A stretch of DNA of 64,000 nt from Anaerocolumna sp. AGMB13025 (GTDB lineage: Bacteria > Bacillota > Clostridia > Lachnospirales > Lachnospiraceae). Shown here one piece after another: positions 19,063-28,974 of this stretch (within the stretch, counting starts at the first letter, position 1; each line of letters begins with the position of its first letter). The stretch covers positions 2,907,001-2,971,000 of the forward strand of contig NZ_CP121445.1 in NCBI RefSeq assembly GCF_029689925.1, in the 5' to 3' direction. The notes below the pieces were generated by a model. It had not been told where the DNA came from. It did not search any database and saw nothing but the letters and a program-made list of their open reading frames with translations. The position numbers were made by a program, and so were the translations under genes.

Positions 19063-20313
19063 TCAGCGTTTACCCATAACTGCTTCAATCTCTTCGATAC
19101 TGCGTGGAGTGATAGAAGAGAGATTTTCACAGCCATGTTCCGTAATCAGGCAATTATCTTCGAGCCGGAAGCCGATTCCCCATTCTTCACAGTATATTCC
19201 TATGTCTACGCAAAACACCATTCCAGGAGCAGTAATCATCTCATTTACAGGTGATACCCTGTCATGAACGTCGTAACCTACGTGATGTGCGCCGCCGTGC
19301 CATATGTATTTTCCGGCATCTTCATATTTCTCACACAGACCAATATTTTTTAACTGTTCATAATTGAATTTTCGGGCAATTAAATCTACTTCCTTCATGG
19401 GTATACCAGGTTTTAAGAGATCAAACATATAATTCGAGGTCGCATAAGCGCATTCGTATAGCAGCCTTTGTTTTTCATTAAACTTACCATTGCAGGGCCA
19501 GCCTCTGGAAACATCATTAATCATATTGTCATAACAAGCTCCTACATCGTTTAAAATCATATCTCCGTCCAATGCCTGACCACGGTAATCGTAGTAGTGG
19601 ATGCAGAAATTATTCTTACCGGCAGAAATAATGGAAGGGAAACCAGGAGATAAGACTCCGTGGTTAGCAAGGACATAATCAAATTCTGCTTTATATTGGT
19701 ATTCATACATTCCTGGTTTTGAGGCCTGCATCATTGCTATAATCCCTGCTTTTGTAATTTCCTCTGCTTTTTTCATGGCTTCTATTTCACAAGACTGTTT
19801 TATCGTTCTTTGTTTCCTTAAGCTGGCTTGCAAATTTTTAATACAGAGAAAGGGGTAACGTGTCTTTAGGTAGGCAGCAAGTGTATAAGCTTCATTATCC
19901 GGTTCTTGTTCTTTTAATTTATCAAAATCGAAGTACAATATTTCTACAGCACCGGAATCTATTAGCTGCTCCAGTATTCTTTTAAACTCCTCGAGGGGTT
20001 TAATTATGGTGATACCTGAGAGATCAGAAGCATTCGTATCCGTAAGACGTTTTCCCGTCCATCGTTCTGCCATTAAATCAGGAGGGAGCAGAAAAAGGGT
20101 TTCCTCAGTAATAGTAGCTTGTTTGTACAAAGTAAGGATACTCTGTTCCTGTTCAATACCGGTCAGATAAACAAAACTACGGTTTGCAAAAAAGGGGTAG
20201 TACTCATCACCTGTTTTTCTGGGCGCTTGTCCGGAGAACAATACTGCCAGGGAACCCGGTTCCAGGCTGTCTAAAAGGTTAGTTCTGTTTGCTTTGTGAA
20301 ATTCTTTCTTCAT
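19063..20313 (-). CDS. pepP: Aminopeptidase P family metallopeptidase (M24B)
   Basis: Removes an N-terminal residue preceding proline; 416 residues. The N-terminal AMP_N domain covers about 1-150 (PFFANRSFVYLTGIEQ) and is followed by the pita-bread M24 domain. Visible metal-ligand regions are NDVGACYDNMINDVSRG, HGGAHHVGYDVHD and FRLEDN. The usual VEPG ligand motif reads VDIG, so one glutamate is replaced by aspartate. The RBS GGAG precedes ATG. It is divergent from the Xaa-Pro peptidase/Opp operon and probably supplies proline-containing peptides to the same pathway. Confidence 0.88.
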   Translation of the reverse strand: MKKEFHKANRTNLLDSLEPGSLAVLFSGQAPRKTGDEYYPFFANRSFVYLTGIEQEQSILTLYKQATITEETLFLLPPDLMAERWTGKRLTDTNASDLSGITIIKPLEEFKRILEQLIDSGAVEILYFDFDKLKEQEPDNEAYTLAAYLKTRYPFLCIKNLQASLRKQRTIKQSCEIEAMKKAEEITKAGIIAMMQASKPGMYEYQYKAEFDYVLANHGVLSPGFPSIISAGKNNFCIHYYDYRGQALDGDMILNDVGACYDNMINDVSRGWPCNGKFNEKQRLLYECAYATSNYMFDLLKPGIPMKEVDLIARKFNYEQLKNIGLCEKYEDAGKYIWHGGAHHVGYDVHDRVSPVNEMITAPGMVFCVDIGIYCEEWGIGFRLEDNCLITEHGCENLSSITPRSIEEIEAVMGKR

Positions 20314-20587
20314 GTTTTCTCCATTCCGCCGTTTAATAACGGCATTATTAATCCATGTGGATAACTAAAAAATGTGCATCCTCTGTGTCTTTTTTAAGTT
20401 TCTTTCAGTATATAGATACCTTTTTCTAAATCTCATGCTCATAGCAGGAACTATGATACAAGTTGTATCACTTTTGTAGCAATGAGATAGTAAGAATACT
20501 GCAGCAATAATTTAGGAGTCAAAGAATACTATGTAAATTAATAGTAAAAAAAAATAAAATTACGTGTAAAAAAAATAAAATTACGTG

Positions 20588-20646
20588 TTGACAAATGAAA
20601 AACGCCACATTATAATATAGACCATAGTATAAAACATAGTATAATA
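20588..20646 (+). promoter_or_regulatory. Consensus promoter with operator-like repeat for the pepQ-opp-proC operon
   Basis: TTGACA (20588-20593) and TATAAT (20611-20616) with a 17-base spacer are a perfect sigma-A promoter. Starting at 20620 is GACCATAGTATAAAACATAG followed by TATAAT. This is a near copy of sequences at 29472-29495 (hypE promoter) and 37664-37687 (prdC upstream). The position at or just past the start site fits repressor control. Confidence 0.8.
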
Positions 20647-20676
20647 CAGCCCATAATTATTTTCAAGATATAAAAA

Positions 20677-20724
20677 AAAAGAATGGCAAAGCGGTCATAT
20701 AGACTGCCTTGCCGTTCTTTTTTG
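20677..20724 (+). terminator. Terminator-like hairpin inside the pepQ leader
   Basis: GAATGGCAAAGCGGTC (20681-20696) pairs with GACTGCCTTGCCGTTC (20702-20717), followed by TTTTTT. It lies downstream of the consensus promoter and 100 bases before the pepQ RBS, so it would attenuate the operon unless it is read through. No better promoter is visible between it and the gene. The remaining bases of 20314-20587 are AT-rich with no gene. Confidence 0.75.
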
Positions 20725-20835
20725 TATTGAATTATTGTTTGCAGTTTATAAAGCAAATCCAATTTTAGAAGATAGGAATTAGTAAGAAAGAAGAAACCCT
20801 GGTTAAAAATTCAGAAAACAACAGGAGGTATGGCA

Positions 20836-21900
20836 ATGAATGAAAGAGTACTGACTTATATGGAAACCAATCATATCGATGGTTTTTTCATATCAAGACC
20901 GGAAAATGTAAGGTATGTATGTGGCTTTACCGGAGAGGATTCCTTTCTATTGTTAACAAAGAAGAAAAGCTACTTTATAACAGATCCCAGGTATACCGAG
21001 CAGGCAGCACTTGAATGCCCCCAATACGAAATTGTAAACTGGAGAAAGCCAGGCAGGAATATGGGTGATACCCTGGCAGATATTGAAGCAGAGCAGCATT
21101 TAACCAATCTCGGTTTTGAAAGCTCCCATATAACTTTTGATACCTATTCTGCATTAACAGATAAATTAAAGATGGAACTGATTCCGCTGACCGATGTGAT
21201 CGAAGAATTCCGCTCCATAAAAACCCAACAGGAAATTGCTTATTCCAAAGCGGCTTGTGATATTGCATCCAGAGCCTTTGAAAAGATAGTAAAGGATATT
21301 CGGGTAGGTGTAACAGAAAAAGAGATTGCCTCTAAGTTATCCCATTATATGGTTATGGAAGGAGCCGATACCAAGCCCTATGGCGGAATCGTAATTTCTG
21401 GTGCCAGAACTTCACTGCTCCATGGGATACCTTCGGGTAAAGCCATTGAATATGGCGATTTGGTTCTGATGGATTATGGCTGTCAATATAAAGGGTATCT
21501 ATCCGATATGACAAGAACCGTGGTGGTAGGCAAGGCAGATGACCGGCAAAGAGAAGTATATGCACTGGAATCTCAGATGGTAAATGAGGTAGAAGCAATA
21601 CTAAAAGCCGGAATCACCAGTGTACAAGCCTATGAAGCTTCGATACAGGCAATCAGACATACTGAATATATGAAGTACAATTATTCAGGAATCGGTCACG
21701 GGGTTGGACTTTTTGTCCATGAGCCTCCGTTTATAGGGGCCAATGGAACCTACCAGCTTATGACCAACAACATTATTACGGTAGAACCGGGAATTTACAT
21801 TCCTGGCTGGGGCGGCATCCGAATTGAGGATCAGGTGCTGATAACAGACAGTGGGTGTGAAAACCTGATAAGCGCTACAAAGGAACTGATAGAATTATAA
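20836..21900 (+). CDS. pepQ: Xaa-Pro peptidase (M24B), first gene of the opp operon
   Basis: A cytoplasmic Xaa-Pro dipeptidase/aminopeptidase of 354 residues that would release proline or hydroxyproline from imported peptides. It has a creatinase-type N-terminal domain (1-125) and an M24 domain. All five ligand regions are canonical: MDYGC, SDMTRT, GIGHGVGLFVHE, VEPGIYI and IRIEDQ. The start is ATG 20836, seven bases after AGGAGG (20823-20828); the ATG at 20830 is too close to that site. It lies 16 bases upstream of oppA, so co-transcription with the importer is very likely. Confidence 0.92.
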   Translation: MNERVLTYMETNHIDGFFISRPENVRYVCGFTGEDSFLLLTKKKSYFITDPRYTEQAALECPQYEIVNWRKPGRNMGDTLADIEAEQHLTNLGFESSHITFDTYSALTDKLKMELIPLTDVIEEFRSIKTQQEIAYSKAACDIASRAFEKIVKDIRVGVTEKEIASKLSHYMVMEGADTKPYGGIVISGARTSLLHGIPSGKAIEYGDLVLMDYGCQYKGYLSDMTRTVVVGKADDRQREVYALESQMVNEVEAILKAGITSVQAYEASIQAIRHTEYMKYNYSGIGHGVGLFVHEPPFIGANGTYQLMTNNIITVEPGIYIPGWGGIRIEDQVLITDSGCENLISATKELIEL

Positions 21901-21916
21901 AAATGGAGGACCTATT

Positions 21917-23608
21917 ATGAGGAAAAAATTTTTAGCACTGGCAATGACAGTAGTACTAAGTATGTCTGCACTAACAGGATGCAGTGGTGTCTTTGACAAA
22001 GATACCAAAACCGATGTTACAACTTCCGGTAATACAAACAGCATGGAAAGCTCCACCGGTGATACCGGGGATGCAAAAGCCAGTACCGCAGCAAAAGTAA
22101 TCCGATATTCCATTACCAATGAACCACCGACCCTTGATCCCCAGTTAGTTAACTCCATGTATGGTGCAACCCTTGATTACCATTTATATGAAGGTTTAAT
22201 GAGGAACAATGACGGTACGGTAGAACCGGCCTGTGCTGAATCCTATGATTTATCAAAGGATGGTCTTACTTATACCTTTCATTTAAGATCAGGTTTAAAA
22301 TGGAGCGATGGTGTTGACCTTACGGCGAATGACTTTGTATACGGTATTCAACGTTTATGTGATCCTGCAACTGCAAGCCCCTCCTCCTTTATGGGCGGAA
22401 TTGTTAAAAATGCAACGAAGGTTATGAATGGTGAATTGCCGGTTTCAGAATTAGGTGTGAAAGCACTTGATAAATCTACCGTAGAAATTACTTTGGAAAA
22501 TCCAGCCGGCTATTTTCTTGGTGTATTATCTACCAGCGGCTATTATCCCTGCAGACAGGATTTAGTTGAAAAGTACGGTAAAGATTTTGCTGCTGACGCT
22601 GACAAAGCAGTATATAACGGACCCTTCACACTTACTTCCTGGGAACATGCAGCAACACTTACCTTTACAAAAAATGAAAGTTATTGGAATAAAGACATCG
22701 TAAAATTAAGCGGTCTTGAGATTTCAGTTGTAACCGACCCCAATACTGCACTTGGATTATATGAATCAGGGGATCTGGATTTTGTTGAAATACCGGCAGA
22801 AATGGTTGCAAACTATCCGGATGCAAAAAGTTACAGTACAGGTGCAGTAAGCTTTTTACAGTTTAATGTAACTGCCAATGATATTCTTGGCAATAAGAAC
22901 TTCCGTAAGGCAGTAAGTACTGCAATTGACAGAGAGCAGTATGTTAAACTAGCAACTTCTGATATCAGTAAAGTTACATCAAGATATGTCTTACCAACGG
23001 TATCCGGTGTTACAAAAACCTATGGTGAAGAATATCCTTTAGATGCGTTCAGCCAGACCGCAGATGTAACAAAAGCAAAAGAATATTTAGCCGCAGCTAT
23101 GAAGGAATTAAATATTAAGAATGCTTCTGATATAAAAGTAATATTAAATACCTCCGATGCAGACTCCTCCCGTAAGGCTGCAGAAGTAATACAGGAACAA
23201 TTACAGACAAACTTAGGCATTGTTCTTGAAATCAATCAGGTTCCTTACAAACAATTATATGAACTTTCAGGAAAACATGAATTTGAGATGATGGCAACAG
23301 GCTGGGTACCAGATTATTCGGATCCTTTTAGCTACTTAGAGTTCTTTGAAACAGGAAATGGTTACAATGCTTCTTTGTATAGCAGTCCAGAATATGATAA
23401 GTACATAGAGTTAGCAAAGAACACAATCGATCCCAAAGCCAGATATGACGCTTTATTTGAAGCTGAAAAAATTATCTGTGATGATCTGCCGATGATCCCT
23501 ACGGATATGACTTACAGATATTACTTAATCAATGATAAAATTAAAGATTTTAAAACTTATTTTGTTGGAACCAACTTAAACTATATCACTGCTGATATTA
23601 CAGAATAA
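21917..23608 (+). CDS. oppA: Oligopeptide-binding lipoprotein OppA
   Basis: An extracellular lipid-anchored peptide receptor of 563 residues. The signal peptide ends in the lipobox LTGC with Cys22, followed by a Ser/Thr/Gly linker. The SBP_bac_5 domain covers about 60-560, with the family phrase SITNEPPTLDPQLVNSM at its start and NFRKAVSTAIDREQYV in the middle. It is the first transporter gene of oppABCDF, 16 bases after the Xaa-Pro peptidase. The context predicts peptides rich in proline or hydroxyproline, but the binding pocket cannot be read from sequence. Confidence 0.95.
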   Translation: MRKKFLALAMTVVLSMSALTGCSGVFDKDTKTDVTTSGNTNSMESSTGDTGDAKASTAAKVIRYSITNEPPTLDPQLVNSMYGATLDYHLYEGLMRNNDGTVEPACAESYDLSKDGLTYTFHLRSGLKWSDGVDLTANDFVYGIQRLCDPATASPSSFMGGIVKNATKVMNGELPVSELGVKALDKSTVEITLENPAGYFLGVLSTSGYYPCRQDLVEKYGKDFAADADKAVYNGPFTLTSWEHAATLTFTKNESYWNKDIVKLSGLEISVVTDPNTALGLYESGDLDFVEIPAEMVANYPDAKSYSTGAVSFLQFNVTANDILGNKNFRKAVSTAIDREQYVKLATSDISKVTSRYVLPTVSGVTKTYGEEYPLDAFSQTADVTKAKEYLAAAMKELNIKNASDIKVILNTSDADSSRKAAEVIQEQLQTNLGIVLEINQVPYKQLYELSGKHEFEMMATGWVPDYSDPFSYLEFFETGNGYNASLYSSPEYDKYIELAKNTIDPKARYDALFEAEKIICDDLPMIPTDMTYRYYLINDKIKDFKTYFVGTNLNYITADITE

Positions 23609-23619
23609 GAGGGGATTAA

Positions 23620-24534
23620 ATGGGAAAATACATCTTAAAACGAATCGGTATATCAATTATAACTATATTTGTACTGGTTACCGCTGTATTTTTCCTGGTA
23701 AGACTAATGCCTGGCGGACCTTTTGCTAGTGAAAAGATGAATCCGCAGATTAAAGCGGTTATGGAGGCCTATTATGGCCTCGATAAACCGCTTTTCATTC
23801 AGTATTTGACTTACCTGGGAAATCTATTCCACGGTGACTTCGGATATTCCATGCTATATATGAACCGTACAGTAAATGCAGTACTACTGGAATCCTTCCC
23901 CTATTCCTTTGATATTGGTATCAGAGCACTTGTCTTTGCCATATCCTTTGGACTGGTATTAGGAATTATTGCTGCTTTAAACAGAGGTAAAAAGCTGGAT
24001 TTTATATGCATTTTTATAGCCATTATTGGTACTAGTATTCCTGATTTTATTATGGGTGGTGTGCTGCAGTATTTCTTTGGCATCAAATGGGGGCTGCTGC
24101 CGGTTGCCCAGTATAAGGGAATTAAATATACGATTCTTCCCATGATAGCCTTGGGGTTTGGTACCCTTGCTATGATTTCAAGAGTTATGCGTTCTAGTAT
24201 GTTAGAGGTTGTAAACCAGGATTATATTAAGACGGCTAAAGCAAAAGGTTTGTCCAAAATGCGGATTGTATATAAACATCAGGTACGTAATGCTATTATG
24301 CCTATTATTACAGTGATGGGACCGGTGGTGGCTTCTATACTTACAGGTACTTTTGTAATTGAATCTATTTTTGCAATACCGGGTATGGGCCGCTATTATG
24401 TTGAAAGTATCAGTGGTAATGATTATACCATGGTACTTGGTATGACGGTATTCTACGGAGTATTTCTAGTCCTTGCAAATATGATCGTGGATATCTTATA
24501 TGGATTTGTAGATCCCCGTATCAGGGTAAGTTAA
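23620..24534 (+). CDS. oppB: Oligopeptide ABC transporter permease OppB
   Basis: An inner-membrane channel subunit of 304 residues with six hydrophobic segments. The first segment (about 10-30) leads to the MPGGPF phrase typical of OppB/DppB. The EAA loop, which contacts the ATPases, reads KTAKAKGLSKMRIVYKHQVRNA. It begins 11 bases after oppA with its own RBS (GAGGGG). It pairs with OppC. Confidence 0.95.
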   Translation: MGKYILKRIGISIITIFVLVTAVFFLVRLMPGGPFASEKMNPQIKAVMEAYYGLDKPLFIQYLTYLGNLFHGDFGYSMLYMNRTVNAVLLESFPYSFDIGIRALVFAISFGLVLGIIAALNRGKKLDFICIFIAIIGTSIPDFIMGGVLQYFFGIKWGLLPVAQYKGIKYTILPMIALGFGTLAMISRVMRSSMLEVVNQDYIKTAKAKGLSKMRIVYKHQVRNAIMPIITVMGPVVASILTGTFVIESIFAIPGMGRYYVESISGNDYTMVLGMTVFYGVFLVLANMIVDILYGFVDPRIRVS

Positions 24535-24551
24535 AGAAAGAGGGCAAGATT

Positions 24552-25487
24552 ATGAAAGCAGATGAAATGACATTAACAAAAGATAAATTCAAGGTTGTAG
24601 GCAAGAATCTGGAGCAAATGGAAAGCATCTCAAGACCTAATTTATCCTATTGGCAGGATGCCTGGAGAAGAATAAGAAAAAATAAAATAGCTTACTTATC
24701 CTTATTATTGGTAGGTCTCTATGTGCTATTCGCTATTTTTGTTCCAATTTTTAGTCCTTATAATTTTGCAACCCAGGATGCAGCAGGCATTAACCAGCAA
24801 ATGTCCTTAAAGCATTTATTTGGAACCGATTCCCTGGGCAGAGACATCTTTGTACGTTTGTGGATGGGTGCAAGGGTATCCTTATCCATCGGTTTTATTG
24901 CAGCCTTACTAAATGCGATTATCGGTACCTTTATTGGAGGAATCTCCGGTTATTGCGGCGGAAAACTAGATATGTTTATTATGCGTCTGGTAGATGTGTT
25001 ATATGGTATCCCCCATTTGATTGTAACTATGCTTATTATGGTTGTAATCGGGCGAGGTGTTACCAGCTTGATTATAGCAATGGTTATTGTTGGGTGGATT
25101 GGAAGCTGCCGGTTTGTCCGGGGTGAAGTCTTACGATTAAAAGGACAGGAATTTGTGCTTGCCGCAAAAGTACTGGGTGTATCTGATTTTAATATTATAC
25201 TTAGATATCTGATACCCAATATTATGGGTATGATTATTACAAATCTTACCATGGCGATTCCATCTGCGATCTTCTCAGAGGCCTTCTTAAGCTTTATTGG
25301 TCTTGGAATGGCACCTCCCAACAGCAGCTGGGGCATTCTTGCAAAAGAAGGAATTAAATACCTGCGTATTAGTCCGGGACAGTTGATTATACCCTCCTTT
25401 TTTATCTGCACAACTATGTTAGCGCTTAATCTGCTGGGGGATGGTTTAAGAGATGCATTTGATCCAAGACTTCGAGGCACAGAATAA
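24552..25487 (+). CDS. oppC: Oligopeptide ABC transporter permease OppC
   Basis: The second channel subunit, 311 residues. It has the OppC-type cytoplasmic N-terminus with SYWQDAWRRIRKNK before the first helix. The phrase HLFGTDSLGRDIFVRLW is strongly diagnostic for the DppC/OppC family. The EAA loop reads AAKVLGVSDFNIILRYLIPN. It is 17 bases after oppB and forms the membrane pore with it. Confidence 0.95.
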   Translation: MKADEMTLTKDKFKVVGKNLEQMESISRPNLSYWQDAWRRIRKNKIAYLSLLLVGLYVLFAIFVPIFSPYNFATQDAAGINQQMSLKHLFGTDSLGRDIFVRLWMGARVSLSIGFIAALLNAIIGTFIGGISGYCGGKLDMFIMRLVDVLYGIPHLIVTMLIMVVIGRGVTSLIIAMVIVGWIGSCRFVRGEVLRLKGQEFVLAAKVLGVSDFNIILRYLIPNIMGMIITNLTMAIPSAIFSEAFLSFIGLGMAPPNSSWGILAKEGIKYLRISPGQLIIPSFFICTTMLALNLLGDGLRDAFDPRLRGTE

Positions 25488-25505
25488 AGAAAGGAACAGG
25501 CGGTT

Positions 25506-26528
25506 ATGAGTGAAAACCCAATTTTAGAAATGAATCATGTAAGCTTTTCCTTTCATACCTATGGTGGAGTTGTAAAAGCTGTCAGGGATGTAAGCTTTCA
25601 GGTAAAAGAAGGTGAAATTCTTGGTATTGTCGGTGAATCCGGCTGCGGAAAAAGTGTTACCGCACAGTGTATCCTAAAGCTTAACCCGGAATCCGCAGGC
25701 TTTTTTGAAGGCGGTTCCATTCAGTATAAAGGGGAAGAAATTATTACAAAAACAGACCGGGAAATGAGAAAAATCAGGGGTAAGGAAATCGGTTTTATAT
25801 TTCAGGATCCAATGACCTCTCTAAACCCAACCATGCGAATTGGCAAGCAGATAGAAGAAGTCTTTACAGGAAGGACAACTATGTCCCGCCAGGAACGTAA
25901 GGCAGCAATCCTTGATATATTGCAAAAGGTTGGCATTACCGACCCGGAGCGCCGGTTAAAGCAATATCCCCATGAGTTAAGCGGCGGTATGAGACAGAGA
26001 ATTGGAATTGCAATCGCACTGATTGGAAATCCAGGTCTTATTATCGCGGATGAACCTACCACCTCTTTGGATGTTACCATTGAAGCACAGATTCTATCTT
26101 TGCTAAAAACCCTATGTAAAACCTTGAATGTTGCAGTAATTATTATTACCCATGACTTAGGGGTTATTGCTAAGGTTTGTGACCGGGTGCTGGTAATGTA
26201 TGGTGGTAAGGTAGTAGAAAGTGGTTTGGTGGATGATATTTTTTATAAAAAAGGCCATCCCTATACCAAGGGTCTTCTTCAGTCCATTGCCCGTCTTGAT
26301 ATGAAGAAGGAGGATGTTCTGATTTCGATTGAAGGTACGCCGCCGGATTTGTTCTCCCCTCCAAAAGGCTGTCCCTTTGCGGTCAGATGTGAATATGCCA
26401 TGGAAGTATGTTATGAACAGATGCCGGAGAAGACAGATTTTACAAAGGATCATTATACCTTTTGCTGGCTGCAGCACCCCTACGCACCTAAGACCGAGGA
26501 TATCAATCAGTTGAAGGGAGGTTTTTAG
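25506..26528 (+). CDS. oppD: Oligopeptide ABC transporter ATPase OppD
   Basis: One of two ATPases driving peptide uptake, 340 residues. Walker A GESGCGKS lies at about 41-48, the signature LSGGMRQRIGIA near 160, and Walker B LIIADEPTTSLD near 180. The C-terminal oligopeptide_HPY extension has the cysteine set GCPFAVRC...C...C. In this family that set is known to bind an Fe-S cluster in several members. Its stop codon abuts the oppF start. Confidence 0.95.
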   Translation: MSENPILEMNHVSFSFHTYGGVVKAVRDVSFQVKEGEILGIVGESGCGKSVTAQCILKLNPESAGFFEGGSIQYKGEEIITKTDREMRKIRGKEIGFIFQDPMTSLNPTMRIGKQIEEVFTGRTTMSRQERKAAILDILQKVGITDPERRLKQYPHELSGGMRQRIGIAIALIGNPGLIIADEPTTSLDVTIEAQILSLLKTLCKTLNVAVIIITHDLGVIAKVCDRVLVMYGGKVVESGLVDDIFYKKGHPYTKGLLQSIARLDMKKEDVLISIEGTPPDLFSPPKGCPFAVRCEYAMEVCYEQMPEKTDFTKDHYTFCWLQHPYAPKTEDINQLKGGF

Positions 26529-27503
26529 ATGACCCTTGATAGAAAAGAACCCTTATTAAAGGTAGAAGGGTTAAGCAAACACTTTAAAATCTCATCAACA
26601 GAAACTCTAAAAGCAGTAGAAAATGTATCTTTTGAAGTATATAAAGGAGAAGTTGTAGGTGTGGTAGGAGAGAGTGGGTGCGGAAAGTCCACTTTGGGAA
26701 GGTGCCTTTTAAGGCTTTATGAACCTACCGCCGGAACCATATATTATAATGGAGCTGATATCTCCAGAATAAAATCAAAGACTGAAAAACGTGAGTTTTG
26801 TAAAAATGTACAGATGATTTTCCAAAATCCGTATGCATCCTTAAATCCAAGAATGACTGTAAAGGAAATTGTGGGGGAGGGGATTAAACTCCATCAGAAG
26901 TGTCCTGCCAAAGAACTGGACCTAAAGGTATTGGAACTTCTTAAAAAGGTTGGCATGAATAAAGACCATATGTCTCGCTTCTCCCATGAATTTTCCGGAG
27001 GACAAAAACAAAGAATTGGCATTGCCAGAGCCTTATCGGTTGGACCAAAGCTGATTGTCTGCGACGAGCCGATCTCAGCTCTGGATGTATCCATTCAAGC
27101 CCAGGTTATTAATATGTTAAAAAAACTCCAGGAGGAAATGGAGCTTACCTATCTTTTTGTCGCCCATGACTTAAGTGTGGTTAAGTACATATCAGACCGG
27201 GTTATTGTTATGTATCTAGGGATGATTGTTGAAATAGGAGAAACCGAAGAATTATACGCTCATCCACGGCACCCCTATACAGAAGCTATGCTTTCAGCAA
27301 TACCAATTGCAGATCCAGCAAAATCCAGAAATCAAAAGAGTATTCCTATTAAAGGGGAGGTGCCTAGTCCTATTAATCCACCACAAGCCTGCCGATTTGC
27401 AGAACGCTGCCATAAGGCTCAGGAAATCTGCTTTAAAAAGATACCAGAACTGGTGGAAAGTACGAAAGGGCATTGCGTTGCCTGCCATTTTCCTAATGAG
27501 TAG
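26529..27503 (+). CDS. oppF: Oligopeptide ABC transporter ATPase OppF
   Basis: The second ATPase, 324 residues. Walker A is GESGCGKS, the signature FSGGQKQRIGIARAL, and Walker B LIVCDEPISALD. The C-terminal segment PQACRFAERCHKAQEICF carries the family cysteines. The ATG follows the oppD stop directly, with GGGAGG inside oppD as RBS. With oppABCD it forms a complete importer. Confidence 0.95.
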   Translation: MTLDRKEPLLKVEGLSKHFKISSTETLKAVENVSFEVYKGEVVGVVGESGCGKSTLGRCLLRLYEPTAGTIYYNGADISRIKSKTEKREFCKNVQMIFQNPYASLNPRMTVKEIVGEGIKLHQKCPAKELDLKVLELLKKVGMNKDHMSRFSHEFSGGQKQRIGIARALSVGPKLIVCDEPISALDVSIQAQVINMLKKLQEEMELTYLFVAHDLSVVKYISDRVIVMYLGMIVEIGETEELYAHPRHPYTEAMLSAIPIADPAKSRNQKSIPIKGEVPSPINPPQACRFAERCHKAQEICFKKIPELVESTKGHCVACHFPNE

Positions 27504-27599
27504 GAAGTTTGGATAAGTGTTGCTTTAACGGTTAAAAATCCCTCGAAAAAGAAATAATATAGTAAGGCAGATCAGTCTGTAATGAGAAAGGAAATTCAT

Positions 27600-28394
27600 A
27601 TGAAATTAGGTTTTATCGGCTGTGGTAATATGGCATTTGCCATGATTGGCGGAATTATAAATAAAGGAATATCCAGCACAGAAGATGTGATAGCTTCCGA
27701 TGCGTATGAACCTGCTCTTACAAAAGCAGCAGATGAACTGAAAATACAGATTACGACTAACAATAAAGCGGTTACCGCGAAGGCAGATATTCTGTTTTTG
27801 TCTGTTAAACCACAGTACTACGAAGCGGTAATAAAGGAAATAAAAGAAACGGTAAGAGAAAATCAGATTATCGTGACCATTGCTCCGGGCAAAACTTTGG
27901 ATTGGTTATTGACAGGCTTTGGAAAACCAGTTAAAATAGTGCGGTGTATGCCAAATACACCAGCTCTGGTATGCGAAGGTATTACCGGTGTATGTCCGAA
28001 TGGACTGGTGACAATAGATGAACTGGAACTGGTGTGCAGAGTTTTGAGTGGATTTGGTAAAACAGAAGTATTAACAGAAAACCTTATGGATGCGGTAGTA
28101 GCTGTAAGCGGCAGTTCACCGGCTTATGTATTTATGTTTATTGAAGCCATGGCAGATGCCGCAGTAGCCGATGGCATGCCAAGGGCACAGGCTTACCGGT
28201 TTGCAGCCCAGGCAGTTTATGGCAGTGCTAAAATGGTTTTAGAAACGGGAAAACACCCGGCAGAATTAAAAGACATGGTATGTTCCCCTGGCGGAACCAC
28301 AATTGAAGCAGTTCGGGCCCTTGAAAAGAACGGCTTCCGGAGTTCCGTTATGGAGGCGATGAAAGCCTGTACCAGTAAAGCGAAAGGATTATAA
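27600..28394 (+). CDS. proC: Pyrroline-5-carboxylate reductase
   Basis: Reduces (S)-delta-1-pyrroline-5-carboxylate to L-proline with NAD(P)H; 264 residues. The Rossmann motif is [12 protein letters not shown], and the family phrases [17 protein letters not shown] and [15 protein letters not shown] are present. The start is ATG 27600 with AAAGGA upstream; a frame from 27582 would include that site. It lies 96 bases after oppF and upstream of hypE-hypD. Next to a HypD, this enzyme is the known second step of hydroxyproline fermentation, so here it is probably catabolic rather than for proline synthesis. Confidence 0.95.
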   Translation: MKLGFIGCGNMAFAMIGGIINKGISSTEDVIASDAYEPALTKAADELKIQITTNNKAVTAKADILFLSVKPQYYEAVIKEIKETVRENQIIVTIAPGKTLDWLLTGFGKPVKIVRCMPNTPALVCEGITGVCPNGLVTIDELELVCRVLSGFGKTEVLTENLMDAVVAVSGSSPAYVFMFIEAMADAAVADGMPRAQAYRFAAQAVYGSAKMVLETGKHPAELKDMVCSPGGTTIEAVRALEKNGFRSSVMEAMKACTSKAKGL

Positions 28395-28398
28395 AATT

Positions 28399-28710
28399 AT
28401 GAAATTTGAACAGGTAGATGTAATAAAAGAAGCCAATGTGTATTTTGACGGAAAAGTTACCAGCCGTACGATACTTTTTAACAATGGCGAAAGAAAAACT
28501 TTGGGGTTTATGTTAGCCGGTGAATATGAATTTGGCACTGCCGCAGAGGAATGTATGGAAGTATTAGGCGGAGAAATGGAGATTTGTTTACCGGAAGAAG
28601 CAGGCTTTACGACCTATAAAGTCGGAGAAAGCTTTATCGTTCCGGCTCATTCTAAATTCAAAGTAAAAGTAGGGAATTATGCGGATTATTGCTGTTCCTA
28701 TAAAGAATAG
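28399..28710 (+). CDS. ppnP: Pyrimidine/purine nucleoside phosphorylase PpnP (DUF1255)
   Basis: A small cupin-fold enzyme of 103 residues that splits nucleosides with phosphate. The family core reads [18 protein letters not shown], followed by [17 protein letters not shown]. It begins four bases after proC, so it is translationally linked. Its link to proline metabolism is not obvious, and it may be a passenger. The palindromic element at 28771 follows the stop codon after 60 bases. Confidence 0.88.
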   Translation: MKFEQVDVIKEANVYFDGKVTSRTILFNNGERKTLGFMLAGEYEFGTAAEECMEVLGGEMEICLPEEAGFTTYKVGESFIVPAHSKFKVKVGNYADYCCSYKE

Positions 28711-28770
28711 TAAGCAGGGAAGCTGTAAGTTTTGATTGAAATGTAGTTCATTGTAAGTAAAAAAATAGGT

Positions 28771-28974
28771 GGCTGTTGCAAATCAAGGACTAAATTACCT
28801 GGGAGAAAACGGATTATATTTTACAACAATTATGTGGAAAGTATGGGCAAATGGCTGCAAGAAAGAGAATGCAGCCGCATATTTGCACGAACCTGGAACA
28901 AAATTTTTGCAAAATATAATCTGTATTCTATGCCCAGGGTTGGTATCCTATATTTTGCAACAGCTTTTTTATTC
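28771..28974. repeat. Nested palindrome element, copy 1 (TGTTGCAAAAT family)
   Basis: Its ends are GGCTGTTGCAAA and TTTTGCAACAGC, with imperfect internal arms. The centre is a hairpin GGCTGCA...TGCAGCC around AAGAAAGAGAA. The centre and ends match the element at 55687-55890 in inverted orientation. A T run follows at 28975-28980, so it may also end the proC-ppnP transcript. A 49-codon frame at 28843-28992 is most likely incidental. Confidence 0.8.

Noticed and set aside
24860..25126. An 88-codon plus-strand frame inside oppC
   Set aside because: It is a shadow frame of a clear gene with no ribosome site.
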